The translations under genes were made by a program, and so were the position numbers. This document shows positions 52,305-61,778 of a stretch of 64,000 nt of DNA, one piece after another. Numbering within the stretch: the first letter of the stretch is position 1; each line of letters starts with the position of its first letter. Origin of the DNA: Hallella colorans (GTDB lineage Bacteria > Bacteroidota > Bacteroidia > Bacteroidales > Bacteroidaceae); contig NZ_QENY01000018.1 in assembly GCF_003096815.1 (NCBI RefSeq), forward strand, positions 1-64,000, in the 5' to 3' direction. The notes beneath the pieces are model-generated. The model did not search any database. It was not told where the DNA came from and was given only the letters and a program-made list of their open reading frames with translations.

Positions 52305-53816
52305 TTAAGCTCTATGTCCGCCTATCTGAATATTGCGCTCACGTGTCGTGGCTCCTTCTTCGAAGTCGATACCTTTAAGAATAGCGTTTTTGCCGAATTT
52401 CTTTTTAATGTTTAATAATGTTTGCTGCATACGTCGCTCCCGAGAGAGCGTCATGCGTCGCTCTGCTTCTTGCTGTCTCTGGGCTTCACCATTTGTAAAC
52501 AAATTCAGTTGTATCGGAGCGTGCGTTTCTCGGCGGGCATTATCCTCCGACACTACATGGTTGGCAGTCACATTCATGCGGCGTATGAGTAGATTGCGAC
52601 TCACTATTTGGTCAAATATTTTAATTACGGCTAACGTGATAAGTTTGGACGAGGAGTTGTGAAAACCTAAATTTGCGGAGCCATGCACACTCTTGGGTTT
52701 CCTCCTGCCATAGCCGTCTGTCGTGATAGGGCCATTGTAGGTGGATTGAATGGATGGATTGGTCAAGTTTTCTATGTCATATCCCACCGTAACCACAATT
52801 TGGTCTGTAACAAGATGTTTGTCCACAAGGTCGAGTGCCATGCTATCAGCCATTTCCTTGGCCACTACCCGCGCTTTCTTAAACGTATAAGGCTCTTGCA
52901 ATACTTGTCCGGTGCAAAGCGAGTTTTCCTTTGGCCTGTAAGATTTTATCGCCTCTATGGTGCATGGTTCCCATCCCCAAGCATGGTCTATGAGTAATTC
53001 TGCGTTAACGCCAAATAGCTTGTATAGCAATTCCTCGTTGTTTATCGAGCATCGAGCGATTTGTCCCATGGTGTACATGCCGTAACTCTCCAGTTTCGCG
53101 GCCAAGCCATGTCCTACACGCCAAAAGCTTGTCAGGGGTTTGTGGTCCCACAGCAAGCGGCGATAAGACTGCTCATCCAGCTCCGCTATTCTTACACCAT
53201 CCTTGTCTGCCGGCTTATGCTTGGCCACTATATCCATAGCTATTTTGGCTAAATATAGATTGGTGCCGATACCTGCTGTGGCAGTGATGCCAGTTTCTCG
53301 CAAAACTGCACGAACCATTTTCATAGCCAATTGATGAGCTGATAGATTGTAGATTTTAAGATAATTGGTGGCGTCAAAAAACACCTCATCTATCGAATAC
53401 ACATGGATGTCTTCTGGCGCTATGTATCGCAAATATACATTGTAAATGCGCGCGCTGTATTGTATGTAAAAAGACATCCGTGGTTTGGCTACGATATAAT
53501 CAAGCGCGAGGTTATCATTAGCCTTGACTTCTGGGTCAGAATATGATTTCCCTACCAGTGCATGTGTAGCCACATGTCGTCTCCGAGCATAATTTACCTC
53601 TTGCACTCTCTGCACCACCTCAAACAGGCGCGCTCTTCCACTTATGCCGTAAGCCTTGAGTGATGGTGACACTGCCAAGCAAATGGTTTTCTCCGTGCGA
53701 TCGATATCCGCCACCACAAGGTTAGTGGTAAGTGGGTCGAGCCCTTTCTCCACACATTCCACCGAAGCGTAAAACGACTTCAAGTCTATGGCAATATATA
53801 CACGTTGTTCAGTCAT
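52305..53816 (-). CDS. Y-family DNA polymerase (UmuC/UvrX-like)
   Basis: This 503-residue translesion polymerase has catalytic residues Asp11 in IAIDLKSFYASVE and Asp143/Glu144 in VYSIDEVFFD, thumb HhH regions (about 215-270) and a C-terminal little-finger domain. The C-terminal arginine-rich tail (about 450-480, RMTLSRERRMQQ) resembles UvrX. It copies past damaged bases. The ATG at 53816 is preferred over the TTG one codon earlier. A palindrome lies between promoter and start, suggesting damage-type control of this polymerase-YolD operon. Confidence 0.93.
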   Translation of the reverse strand: MTEQRVYIAIDLKSFYASVECVEKGLDPLTTNLVVADIDRTEKTICLAVSPSLKAYGISGRARLFEVVQRVQEVNYARRRHVATHALVGKSYSDPEVKANDNLALDYIVAKPRMSFYIQYSARIYNVYLRYIAPEDIHVYSIDEVFFDATNYLKIYNLSAHQLAMKMVRAVLRETGITATAGIGTNLYLAKIAMDIVAKHKPADKDGVRIAELDEQSYRRLLWDHKPLTSFWRVGHGLAAKLESYGMYTMGQIARCSINNEELLYKLFGVNAELLIDHAWGWEPCTIEAIKSYRPKENSLCTGQVLQEPYTFKKARVVAKEMADSMALDLVDKHLVTDQIVVTVGYDIENLTNPSIQSTYNGPITTDGYGRRKPKSVHGSANLGFHNSSSKLITLAVIKIFDQIVSRNLLIRRMNVTANHVVSEDNARRETHAPIQLNLFTNGEAQRQQEAERRMTLSRERRMQQTLLNIKKKFGKNAILKGIDFEEGATTRERNIQIGGHRA

Positions 53817-53828
53817 CAACTATTGAAG

Positions 53829-53844
53829 AATATCTTAGGATATT
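53829..53844 (-). promoter_or_regulatory. Palindrome between promoter and start of the Y-family polymerase
   Basis: AATATC-TTAG-GATATT has perfect 6-bp arms. It lies 12 bp before the start codon and about 14 bp after the -7 element, a place where a repressor would block transcription. The rest of the 250-bp gap (53817-54069) shows no gene. Confidence 0.5.
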
Positions 53845-53858
53845 TTTTTTCACTCATG

Positions 53859-53866
53859 CAAATATA
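53859..53866 (-). promoter_or_regulatory. -7 element TATATTTG of the Y-family polymerase operon
   Basis: An exact TAnnTTTG match on the minus strand, 43 bp before the start at 53816. Confidence 0.65.
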
Positions 53867-54069
53867 GCTAAAATTCCTGATTTATATGCCAATAGGGATA
53901 AAAATCCTTTCGCCGTGCTTTTTGATCACTCGCCTCAACGAATGGCCAAAGCGATTCTCGTTAGTGCTATCAATGAGTTTTGGCTTGCCAAGGCGGTTAA
54001 TATTTCATTGCATAAGCCAGTGCCCTTACCTTTGTCACCTTGACAAGGTCATGCAAAACACGCACAATG

Positions 54070-55968
54070 TTATAGATGGATAAAAGGTCCATCAATATGT
54101 ATCATCTCTTCATTGGCGAGATACTCCAGAGCGCAATTCATCTGTTTGTTGGGTAATACAAGCTTGTTAAGCTCGGTAATTCTATGCCTTTCTTTATCAG
54201 CGAGCAATGATAATATCTGATCACAAGCTCGCCTTAGATCCAAATCAGAAACGCTATGAAATCCAGAGGATACACAAACGTCACAGACTTTGCAGTCCGT
54301 TGATCGCGTCTCCCCGAAATAACGCAGCAGTTGCCTACTTCTGCAAACGTAGCCGTTGGTGGCATAGTCTATCATGCTCATTATACGTCGGGTAAAATCT
54401 TCCTTTCGATCCTCGTACACATTTGGGGGTAGCACAACATCGGTGGCGTCGACACGGTCTTGTCTATAAGTTATAAATGGCGTCTTGCTTTGTGGTATGA
54501 AGTGGATGATTTGTTTCCGGCTCAATGTTTTCAGCACTTGGTAAGTCAACTCTCTACCTATCCCTGCGTCCATTGCGATAAGAGCCTCGTCTACATAATT
54601 GTAATCGGTGAACAGCCCTCCATAGTTTCGGAGCACAGAGGTTATTACCGCTTCCTCGTGTTTAGTGAGTTCTTTGAGTTTGTAAAGATCGTTTCTTCCC
54701 AACAAGAATATGAGTCTTGCCTTGCCGTCAGGATCGGTTTCGTACTTAAGATAACCTGCGTTTTGCAATAGCTTCAAGGCCGAGGCCACCTTTACCGGAA
54801 AATACTTGTAGATATAGGAAAACTTGTCTATCTCGAATGTGAACGTGTGTCCTTGCCCACTTCCCACACCTATTTCATAGTAATAGGCCAAGTGCTCATA
54901 CACATCAGCGATATAATCTTTGTCAGGGAAGTTGTCGTCTATACGTTTGTTTAGCTTTCGTATATCGCTGTTATTCCACAGCAACACCGCATAAGCCTTT
55001 TTCCCATCGCGACCAGCGCGTCCCGCTTCTTGAAAGTAAGCCTCTATGGAATCCGGGCAGTCATAATGTACCACTAACCTCACATCAATCTTGTCTATAC
55101 CCATTCCAAAAGCGTTGGTCGCTACTATCACGCGTTTTTGATTGTTTTGCCATTGTTTCTGTCGCTCATCTTTGGTCGCTAATTCCAATCCCGCATGATA
55201 AAATGTAGATTCTATTCCATTTTCTTCCAACATGACCGAGACGTCTTTGCTTCGACGCCTGCTACGCACATAGACAATAGCGCTGCCCTGCACGCTTGAC
55301 AAGATATGTACCAACTCGGTTTGTTTGTCTGTTGCCGTCCTTACCACATATGCCAAATTCTTTCGCTCAAAACTCATGCGAAAAACATTTTTTTTGCAAA
55401 ATGCCAATCGCTCTTGAATGTCCTCCACTACATTTGGCGTTGCCGTGGCTGTCAGGGCAAGGACCGGAACTCCGGGTAATAACTTGCGAATTTCGATTAT
55501 TTGCAAGTATGCCGGACGAAAATCATATCCCCATTGGCTGATACAGTGCGCTTCATCCACGGTGATAAAGCTCACTTTCATGTGCTTGAGCTTTGTTTGA
55601 AATATGGCCGATCCTATGCGCTCTGGCGATATGTATAGCAATTTTGTTTGCCCCAAGACACAGTTTTCCAATATTTTTAATATTGCGGATCGAGCCATTC
55701 CGGCGTAAATTGCCGCGGCTACAATTCCCTGCTTGTTCAGCCTCTGCACCTGATCTTTCATCAAGGCAACAAGAGGTGTTATTACTATGCACACACCGTC
55801 TTGCGCCAATGCTGGCACTTGGAAAGTGATAGATTTACCGCCGCCAGTTGGCATCAGTCCTAAAGTGTCCTTGCCAGAGCAGATGCTTTCGATAATTTCG
55901 CGCTGAATTCCTCGAAAATTTTTATATCCCCAATACTGCTCCAGAATGTCCTGATACAGATCTTGCAT
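54070..55968 (-). CDS. recQ: RecQ-type ATP-dependent DNA helicase
   Basis: This 632-residue SF2 helicase has Walker A PTGGGKS (40-46), the DEAH box in VDEAHCISQWGYDFRPAY, the helicase C-terminal domain with QEAGRAGRDGK, a zinc-binding RecQ-Ct region (CRSRQLLRYFGE, CKVCDVC) and a C-terminal winged-helix/short tail. It unwinds forks and recombination intermediates. It starts 14 bp after recJ; RecQ and RecJ together resect DNA ends in the RecF pathway, which fits this neighbourhood. Confidence 0.96.
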   Translation of the reverse strand: MQDLYQDILEQYWGYKNFRGIQREIIESICSGKDTLGLMPTGGGKSITFQVPALAQDGVCIVITPLVALMKDQVQRLNKQGIVAAAIYAGMARSAILKILENCVLGQTKLLYISPERIGSAIFQTKLKHMKVSFITVDEAHCISQWGYDFRPAYLQIIEIRKLLPGVPVLALTATATPNVVEDIQERLAFCKKNVFRMSFERKNLAYVVRTATDKQTELVHILSSVQGSAIVYVRSRRRSKDVSVMLEENGIESTFYHAGLELATKDERQKQWQNNQKRVIVATNAFGMGIDKIDVRLVVHYDCPDSIEAYFQEAGRAGRDGKKAYAVLLWNNSDIRKLNKRIDDNFPDKDYIADVYEHLAYYYEIGVGSGQGHTFTFEIDKFSYIYKYFPVKVASALKLLQNAGYLKYETDPDGKARLIFLLGRNDLYKLKELTKHEEAVITSVLRNYGGLFTDYNYVDEALIAMDAGIGRELTYQVLKTLSRKQIIHFIPQSKTPFITYRQDRVDATDVVLPPNVYEDRKEDFTRRIMSMIDYATNGYVCRSRQLLRYFGETRSTDCKVCDVCVSSGFHSVSDLDLRRACDQILSLLADKERHRITELNKLVLPNKQMNCALEYLANEEMIHIDGPFIHL

Positions 55969-55982
55969 TTCCGTCGTGTCAA

Positions 55983-57719
55983 TTATGAGTTTTGAGGCTC
56001 TTCTTCCACTGGCTTGATATCTTCGATTTGCAGTTGCACTCGATTATGTTTGAAAATGTTGTCTTCAATGGTATAAGCTATGTCAAAAGCTCGTTTGGAT
56101 TTGATATATCGAGCCGAGGCACTTTGCCCGAAAGCGATACCATTCACCACGGTGGGTGATAATGAGTCTACCAATTCAAGTTTGATGTGCTCTTGTGCTC
56201 GTCCCACCACTTTGCTTGTACCATAATCATATACGCCTTTCGTGCAAAATAAGGGTTTTGGATTGCCTGGTCCGAATGGAGAGAAACGCTTCAGGTCATT
56301 GTGCAACCGCTTGGATATGTCCTTGAAGTTTATCACTGCGTCTATTTCTATACAAGGCTCTATTTGCTCTGGCTCTATATGCTCTTCCACATAGCGTTGG
56401 AAACGTTTGATAAATTGTGGAATATCATCCCATCTCAGTGTTAAGCCTGCTGCGTAAGTGTGACCTCCGAAGTTGATCATCAAGTCGTTGCAATGTTTGA
56501 TGGCAGAGTAAACGTCAAAACCCATCACAGACCGTGCCGATCCTGTGGCAAAGTCGCCATCGCGCGTCAATACTACGGTGGGGCGGAAGTAAAGTTCTGT
56601 TAGTCGTGAGGCTACAATGCCAATGACACCTTTTTTCCAATGCTCGTCATAAAGGACGATGCTCGATTGATATTTATGATCTTTCAGCCTGGCCACTATT
56701 TGGTTAGCCTCCTCGGTCATTTGCTTGTCTATATCCTTGCGCTGCTCATTGTATTCATTGATACGTTTGGCTTCTTTTAAGGCCACCCCAAGATCTTTTT
56801 CCACTAATAGGTCCACGCTTTCCTTTCCGTTTTCCACACGTCCCGAGGCGTTGATACGTGGCCCTATCTTAAAGATAATGTCGCTCATGGCTATTTCCCT
56901 GCCACTAAGGCCACATGTGTCAATAATGGCCTTCAGCCCTACGCTTGGGTTTTGATTGAGTTGTTTTAATCCGTGAAAAGCCAATATGCGATTTTCGTCA
57001 ACCACGGGAACAATGTCCGCGGCGATGCTTACCGCACAGAAGTCGAGTAGGGGGATGAGTCGCGAGAACGGAATGCCATTGTTTTTAGCAAAAGCTTGCA
57101 TGAATTTGAAGCCCACGCCACATCCACAAAGATGCTTGAAAGGGTATGGGTCGTCAGGCCTTTTGGGGTTAAGGATGGCTGCTGCCGGTGGCATATCACT
57201 ATCAGGCACATGGTGATCGCAAATGATAAAATCTATGCCAAGGCTTTTGGCATAAGCTATTTCCTCAATAGCCTTGATGCCACAGTCAAGGATTATTATC
57301 AGTTTAACTCCAGTTTCATGGGCAAATTCCATAGCTTTCTTGCTCACACCATACCCCTCGTCGTATCGATTTGGAATGTAATAATCTATGTTCGAATAGA
57401 ATTGTTGCAAGAATTTATAAACCAATGCCACTGCCGTACATCCATCCACATCATAGTCTCCATACACCATGACACGCTCTTTGCGCCCCATAGCGTCGTT
57501 CAATCTGTCCACGGCTACGTCCATATCTTTCATCAAAAAAGGGTTGATAAGGTCGGATAGTTGTGGCCTAAAGAAACGTTTGGCCGCACTTTCGGTGGTA
57601 ATGCCACGCTTAATGAGCAGCCCTGCCAATATGGGGTTCATGTTAAGCTTCTCGCCTAATTCATTAGCCTGTTGTATGTCTTGTTGTGTAGGTGGATCAT
57701 ATTTCCACTTAAAATGCAT
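55983..57719 (-). CDS. recJ: Single-stranded-DNA-specific exonuclease RecJ
   Basis: This 578-residue DHH-family 5'-3' exonuclease has motifs VMVYGDYDVDGCTAVAL, ILDCGIKA, ICDHHVPD and RPDDPYPFKHLCGCGV, DHHA1 with GGHTYAAGLTL and a C-terminal OB-like domain. It degrades ssDNA for gap and break repair with RecQ, RecF and RecO. It is first in the recJ-recQ operon and has its own promoter. Confidence 0.97.
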   Translation of the reverse strand: MHFKWKYDPPTQQDIQQANELGEKLNMNPILAGLLIKRGITTESAAKRFFRPQLSDLINPFLMKDMDVAVDRLNDAMGRKERVMVYGDYDVDGCTAVALVYKFLQQFYSNIDYYIPNRYDEGYGVSKKAMEFAHETGVKLIIILDCGIKAIEEIAYAKSLGIDFIICDHHVPDSDMPPAAAILNPKRPDDPYPFKHLCGCGVGFKFMQAFAKNNGIPFSRLIPLLDFCAVSIAADIVPVVDENRILAFHGLKQLNQNPSVGLKAIIDTCGLSGREIAMSDIIFKIGPRINASGRVENGKESVDLLVEKDLGVALKEAKRINEYNEQRKDIDKQMTEEANQIVARLKDHKYQSSIVLYDEHWKKGVIGIVASRLTELYFRPTVVLTRDGDFATGSARSVMGFDVYSAIKHCNDLMINFGGHTYAAGLTLRWDDIPQFIKRFQRYVEEHIEPEQIEPCIEIDAVINFKDISKRLHNDLKRFSPFGPGNPKPLFCTKGVYDYGTSKVVGRAQEHIKLELVDSLSPTVVNGIAFGQSASARYIKSKRAFDIAYTIEDNIFKHNRVQLQIEDIKPVEEEPQNS

Positions 57720-57742
57720 TTTAAATTATTTTTATTCTGCTC

Positions 57743-57750
57743 CAAAGTTA
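57743..57750 (-). promoter_or_regulatory. -7 element TAACTTTG before recJ-recQ
   Basis: An exact TAnnTTTG match on the minus strand, 24 bp before the start at 57719. Confidence 0.65.
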
Positions 57751-57944
57751 CTAAATTACATTGAAAAAGTAGAGATATAATAGTTAAAAGTAATATATCC
57801 AATGTTGCTATTACATACAAACACCATATCCTTACGGCTAAAAACATATATCTTAAACCGAAAAGAGATTAAAAGATAACAAATTCTTTTTCATGTTGTT
57901 TTTAATATTATATTTGGTGATAAATTTTATAATCACCTCCCAAA

Positions 57945-57984
57945 AAAACTCCCGATTATTGCATGAAGAATAATCGGGAGTTTT
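57945..57984. terminator. Terminator after aspS
   Basis: A perfect 16-bp stem (57945-57960 with 57969-57984, core ACTCCCGATTATT) and an 8-nt loop, with T7 on the minus strand, 25 bp after the aspS stop. Confidence 0.92.
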
Positions 57985-58009
57985 GTATAAGCTTTATTAA
58001 AAACAATCG

Positions 58010-59767
58010 TCATGATTTTAGGTCAAGTTTGATTTGCAACTCATCAAGTTGCTTGTCGTCAATGAACGATGGTGCGTCAAGCATGACATCTCGCCCACTG
58101 TTGTTTTTGGGGAACGCTATGCAATCACGAATACTGTCAAGACCTGCCAATATGCTCACAAAGCGATCCAAGCCAAAGGCCAATCCGGCATGGGGTGGCG
58201 CGCCATACTTGAATGCGTTCATTAAAAATCCAAACTGTGCCTCCGCTCTCTCTCGCGTGAAGCCAAGCACCTCGAACATTTTTTCTTGCAGCTGGGTGTC
58301 GTGGATACGGATACTTCCGCCACCCACCTCGATGCCGTTGCACACGAAGTCGTAAGCCTTGGCGCGAACTTGCTCTGGGTGAGAGTCGAGTAGTGACAGG
58401 TCGTCAGGGTTGGGCATCGTGAATGGGTGGTGCGTGGCCATCAGGCGTTGTTCCTCGTCGCTCCACTCAAAGAGGGGGAAGTCCACGACCCACAGGCATT
58501 TGAAGACGTTCTTGTCGCGCAGTCCAAGACGGTCACCCATCTCCAGTCTTAAACTGCAAAGTTGGGTGCGTGTCTTGTTGGCGTTGTCGCCAGAGAGTAT
58601 CAAAACGAGGTCTCCGTCCTTGGCATCCATTTTTTCTTTGACATGAGCCAGCACCTCGGGTGCGTAAAACTTGTCAATGGAACTCTTCACCGTGCCGTCG
58701 GCATTGTATTTGATATAAACCAACCCCATGGCGCCCACCTGCGGACGTTTCACGAAGTCGGTAAGCTCGTCCAGTTGTTTGCGGCTGTAACTTGCGCATC
58801 CAGTGACTCGAATGCCGCCAATGTAGGCCGCCTTGTTAAATACGGAAAACTCGCCTTTGTCCGCGAAGGTATCTTTCAACTCCACAAACTCCATTCCAAA
58901 ACGAAGGTCTGGCTTGTCAGAGCCATAGCGTTTCATGGCCTCGTGCCATGTCATCTGTTGCAGTTTTGGCAGCTCCACGCCTCTTATCTCTCTGAAAAGA
59001 TGGCGCGCCATGTCTTCGAAAAGCTCTGTCACGTCATCCTGATCAACAAAGCTCATCTCGCAGTCTATCTGAGTGAACTCTGGCTGCCGGTCCGCGCGAA
59101 GGTCCTCGTCGCGAAAACACTTGGCTATTTGGAAGTACCTATCAAAGCCTGCTACCATGAGGAGCTGCTTCAATGTTTGTGGGCTTTGGGGCAAGGCGTA
59201 GAACTGACCGGGGTTCATGCGCGAGGGAACCACGAAGTCGCGTGCGCCCTCTGGCGTAGATCCAATGAGGATAGGGGTCTCCACCTCGATGAATTTCTTA
59301 GAGTCAAGAAAATTGCGGATGAGGATAGTCATACGGTGACGCAACTCCAAGTTTTTACGCACACTCTCCCTTCGCAGATCAAGGTATCTATATTTCATGC
59401 GTAGGTCATCTCCGCCGTCAGTATTTTCCTCGATGGTAAAAGGTGGGGTGAGCGAAGGGCTGAGCACGGTGAGCTGCTTGGCCATGATTTCTATGTCGCC
59501 AGTATCCATCTTGGGGTTTTTGCTTTGTCGCTCGGCAACGATGCCTTTTATTTGCACACAGCATTCGCGTCCCAATTTATTGGCTTGGTCGCAGAGGCCT
59601 TTGTCGTCTGCCTCGTTAAAGACAAATTGGGTGATGCCATAGCGGTCGCGAAGGTCCACAAAGGTCATTCCGCCCATCTTACGAGAGCGCTGCACCCATC
59701 CGGCAAGCGTCACTTCCTTGCCAGCGTCAGTCAAACGCAGTTCTCCACAAGTGTTTGTTCTATACAT
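58010..59767 (-). CDS. aspS: Aspartyl-tRNA synthetase
   Basis: This 585-residue class IIb synthetase has an OB-fold anticodon domain (1-105; [20 protein letters not shown]), a catalytic core with [18 protein letters not shown] (motif 2), the bacterial GAD insertion (about 285-420) and motif 3 [16 protein letters not shown]. The ATG at 59767 gives the usual N-terminus [10 protein letters not shown]; the longer in-frame start at 59845 would span the promoter. Confidence 0.98.
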   Translation of the reverse strand: MYRTNTCGELRLTDAGKEVTLAGWVQRSRKMGGMTFVDLRDRYGITQFVFNEADDKGLCDQANKLGRECCVQIKGIVAERQSKNPKMDTGDIEIMAKQLTVLSPSLTPPFTIEENTDGGDDLRMKYRYLDLRRESVRKNLELRHRMTILIRNFLDSKKFIEVETPILIGSTPEGARDFVVPSRMNPGQFYALPQSPQTLKQLLMVAGFDRYFQIAKCFRDEDLRADRQPEFTQIDCEMSFVDQDDVTELFEDMARHLFREIRGVELPKLQQMTWHEAMKRYGSDKPDLRFGMEFVELKDTFADKGEFSVFNKAAYIGGIRVTGCASYSRKQLDELTDFVKRPQVGAMGLVYIKYNADGTVKSSIDKFYAPEVLAHVKEKMDAKDGDLVLILSGDNANKTRTQLCSLRLEMGDRLGLRDKNVFKCLWVVDFPLFEWSDEEQRLMATHHPFTMPNPDDLSLLDSHPEQVRAKAYDFVCNGIEVGGGSIRIHDTQLQEKMFEVLGFTRERAEAQFGFLMNAFKYGAPPHAGLAFGLDRFVSILAGLDSIRDCIAFPKNNSGRDVMLDAPSFIDDKQLDELQIKLDLKS

Positions 59768-59799
59768 ACCTAATGAATATGGATTGATTTTATATAGCG

Positions 59800-59807
59800 C
59801 AAAATTA
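59800..59807 (-). promoter_or_regulatory. -7 element TAATTTTG before aspS
   Basis: An exact TAnnTTTG match on the minus strand, 33 bp before the start at 59767. Confidence 0.65.
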
Positions 59808-59946
59808 CAATAATTTATTGAAAGATAGAAAAAAACAAATGGCAATCTTGGTCATGCTGCTTATTTTTTGTATTTATTCCTTTGAGTTCGGGCAGTAGGT
59901 CATTAAAGAGAGATGACGTGATTGGTATAGATTTTTTTTTAGAAAA

Positions 59947-59986
59947 CAACAAGGGTTGAAAGCATAATTGCTCCCAACCCTTGTTG
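59947..59986 (-). terminator. Terminator of the small lipoprotein gene
   Basis: A perfect 12-bp stem CAACAAGGGTTG (59947-59958) with 59975-59986 and a 16-nt loop, followed on the minus strand by TTTTCT. Confidence 0.8.
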
Positions 59987-60001
59987 AATATGATGTAACT
60001 T

Positions 60002-60401
60002 TTAGTCCCTGTCGCAGTTGGCAGTCCAAGTTTCGCCTCCCTTTGTCACAAGCATTGTCAACTTGTCTTTGGTAATGGTTATACCTTTAATACCTGTTCC
60101 AATGCTGATGTAGGTATTGTCATCCTTTTTTTCAAATTTAATACCTGTCAAGTCTGGTATCTTGTGGTCAAAATGGAAAGAATAGGTAGAACCTATCTTG
60201 TTAACGATTACTTTGCCATCAGTAGCTGTGATGCGCTTGGCGGGGTTAATAGCAGTGTATGAAATTGAGCCCTTATAGGTGCCCACAAACACCTCTGTGT
60301 CTGCTGGGTCGGTGTCACTGCTACATGCAGAGAAACCCACGGTTAACAACAGAGTGAAAAATAGAATAGATAATGTTTTGATTTTTGATACTTGTTTTCA
60401 T
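60002..60401 (-). pseudogene. Small lipoprotein with frameshifted signal peptide
   Basis: The main open frame (60002-60349 and upstream to about 60397) encodes a lipoprotein signal (KIKTLSILFFTLLLTVGFSAC) and a domain of about 100 residues of alternating strands (FVGTYKGSISYTAINPAKRI to GETWTANCDRD), perhaps lipocalin/calycin-like. It has no usable start in phase. The expected ATG at 60401-60399, correctly placed after promoter TAACTTTG (60433-60426), is in another phase. Removing one A from the A5 run at 60386-60382 joins them into MKTSIKIKTLSILFF. It is either a sequence error, a slippage-controlled gene or a recent pseudogene. A TTG at 60349 would give a signal peptide that is too short. 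Confidence 0.7.
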
Positions 60402-60425
60402 TGTTATGGTTTTTGGTTTACATTC

Positions 60426-60433
60426 CAAAGTTA
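60426..60433 (-). promoter_or_regulatory. -7 element TAACTTTG of the small lipoprotein gene
   Basis: An exact TAnnTTTG match on the minus strand, 25 bp before the ATG at 60401; it supports that ATG as the original start. Confidence 0.65.
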
Positions 60434-60784
60434 TGTAAATTTTTTCTTTAATGCGATATTTGTTATATTTTTTTATGCAAAAAATGATACGATCAGAAAA
60501 ATGTAACAAGAGTTTAACGTCGTGTAACATTATTTCAGTAGGCTTAAAGCGCAATATGCTATGAGATAGGTAAATATTACGGCCTATTTTGCACTATGAC
60601 ATAAGGCCTATGACAGGCCATCTTCGGTTTTTATGAATTTTTGCGAAATGTCAAGATACGCCCAAAGCGAACTATTGGGCGGCTAAGCTACGCATAAATA
60701 CATTCTGTTTTTATCCACAATGCCTTAAAAAAGTAGGGGGCAGAATGTGCTGCAAATGGGAAAAAGGCACACGTGTAGGTTATG
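60434..60784. other. Gene-less gap with short inverted repeats
   Basis: No gene is seen. GGCC-containing short inverted repeats (GGCCTATTTTGC...ATAAGGCC, GGCCTATGACAGGCC at about 60581-60620) and GCCCAA-N9-TTGGGC (about 60659-60679) occur downstream of dapA. They may form RNA 3' structures; no clear intrinsic terminator was found. Confidence 0.4.
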
Positions 60785-61672
60785 TCAAATGGTCATTCTT
60801 TTTAATATTTCAGCCATTTTATCCTTTGTCTCTATCTTTGTGGGCACTAATGGCAGGCGCAACACGTTGTCAATAAGCCCCATGTCGTTAAGCAACGCCT
60901 TAACGCCTGCTGGATTTCCATCTACGAAAAGCAGGCTGTACAGCTCTGTAAACATGTGGTGTATCTTGCGGGCAGCCTCGTATTCACCTTTAAACTCAAG
61001 TCGTATCATGCGTGAAAACTGCTTGGGAAGAGCGTTGCCAATCACGGATATGACACCAGCGGCACCACTGGCTATCATCGGGAATGTAAGTGCGTCATCA
61101 CCGCTTATAACGTCAAAATTGTCAGGTTTGTCTTTGATTATTTCGTCCACCTGCTCCAATCTGCCCGAGGCTTCTTTTATTCCAACAATATTGGGACAAT
61201 GTCTGGCAATTTTTACCGTTGTGGCCGACGTCATGTTAACCCCCGTTCTGCCTGGAACGTTATAAAGAACAATGGGCAATGGGCTTACGGCAGCTATGGC
61301 TTTGAAGTGTTGATACAAGCCTTCTTGCGATGGCTTGTTGTAATATGGGCAGATACTCAGCATACCGTCAATGCCTGTCCAGTCTGTATGCCTGATCTCA
61401 TCTATCACCGCGGCAGTGTTGTTGCCACCGCAATATTTCAAAATGGGAATACGACCGCGAACTAACTCTTTGATGAGTTTTGTAATCTCATCTTTCTCTT
61501 CATGCGTCAAGCACGGGGTCTCAGCGGTCGTGGCAAGTATGCAAAGAAAGTCGGCGCCATTGTCAAGCTGGTACTCCACGAGTTTTTTCAAAGCAACATA
61601 GTCAACCTCTCCATTGGGTTTAAAAGGGGTTACAAGGGCTATTCCCAACCCCTTAAAAATATTTTGTGCCAT
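60785..61672 (-). CDS. dapA: 4-hydroxy-tetrahydrodipicolinate synthase
   Basis: This 295-residue TIM-barrel aldolase condenses pyruvate with aspartate semialdehyde for lysine and diaminopimelate. Schiff-base Lys166 is in VGIKEASG, catalytic Tyr137 in LYNVPGRTG, and the Thr pair is in ILATTAETP (48-49). The start at 61672 (MAQNIFKGLG) is preferred over the longer in-frame Met at 61717, which lies next to the promoter element. Confidence 0.96.
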   Translation of the reverse strand: MAQNIFKGLGIALVTPFKPNGEVDYVALKKLVEYQLDNGADFLCILATTAETPCLTHEEKDEITKLIKELVRGRIPILKYCGGNNTAAVIDEIRHTDWTGIDGMLSICPYYNKPSQEGLYQHFKAIAAVSPLPIVLYNVPGRTGVNMTSATTVKIARHCPNIVGIKEASGRLEQVDEIIKDKPDNFDVISGDDALTFPMIASGAAGVISVIGNALPKQFSRMIRLEFKGEYEAARKIHHMFTELYSLLFVDGNPAGVKALLNDMGLIDNVLRLPLVPTKIETKDKMAEILKRMTI

Positions 61673-61720
61673 GATATAATGCTTAGTTTTGTTAATGCGG
61701 TGTATATTACAAATCAACTA

Positions 61721-61728
61721 CAAAGATA
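61721..61728 (-). promoter_or_regulatory. -7 element TATCTTTG before dapA
   Basis: An exact TAnnTTTG match on the minus strand, 49 bp before the start at 61672. Confidence 0.6.
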
Positions 61729-61778
61729 ACATTTTAGTTTCAATATGCAAAATACTACAGCACAAAGTGCAAATTAAT

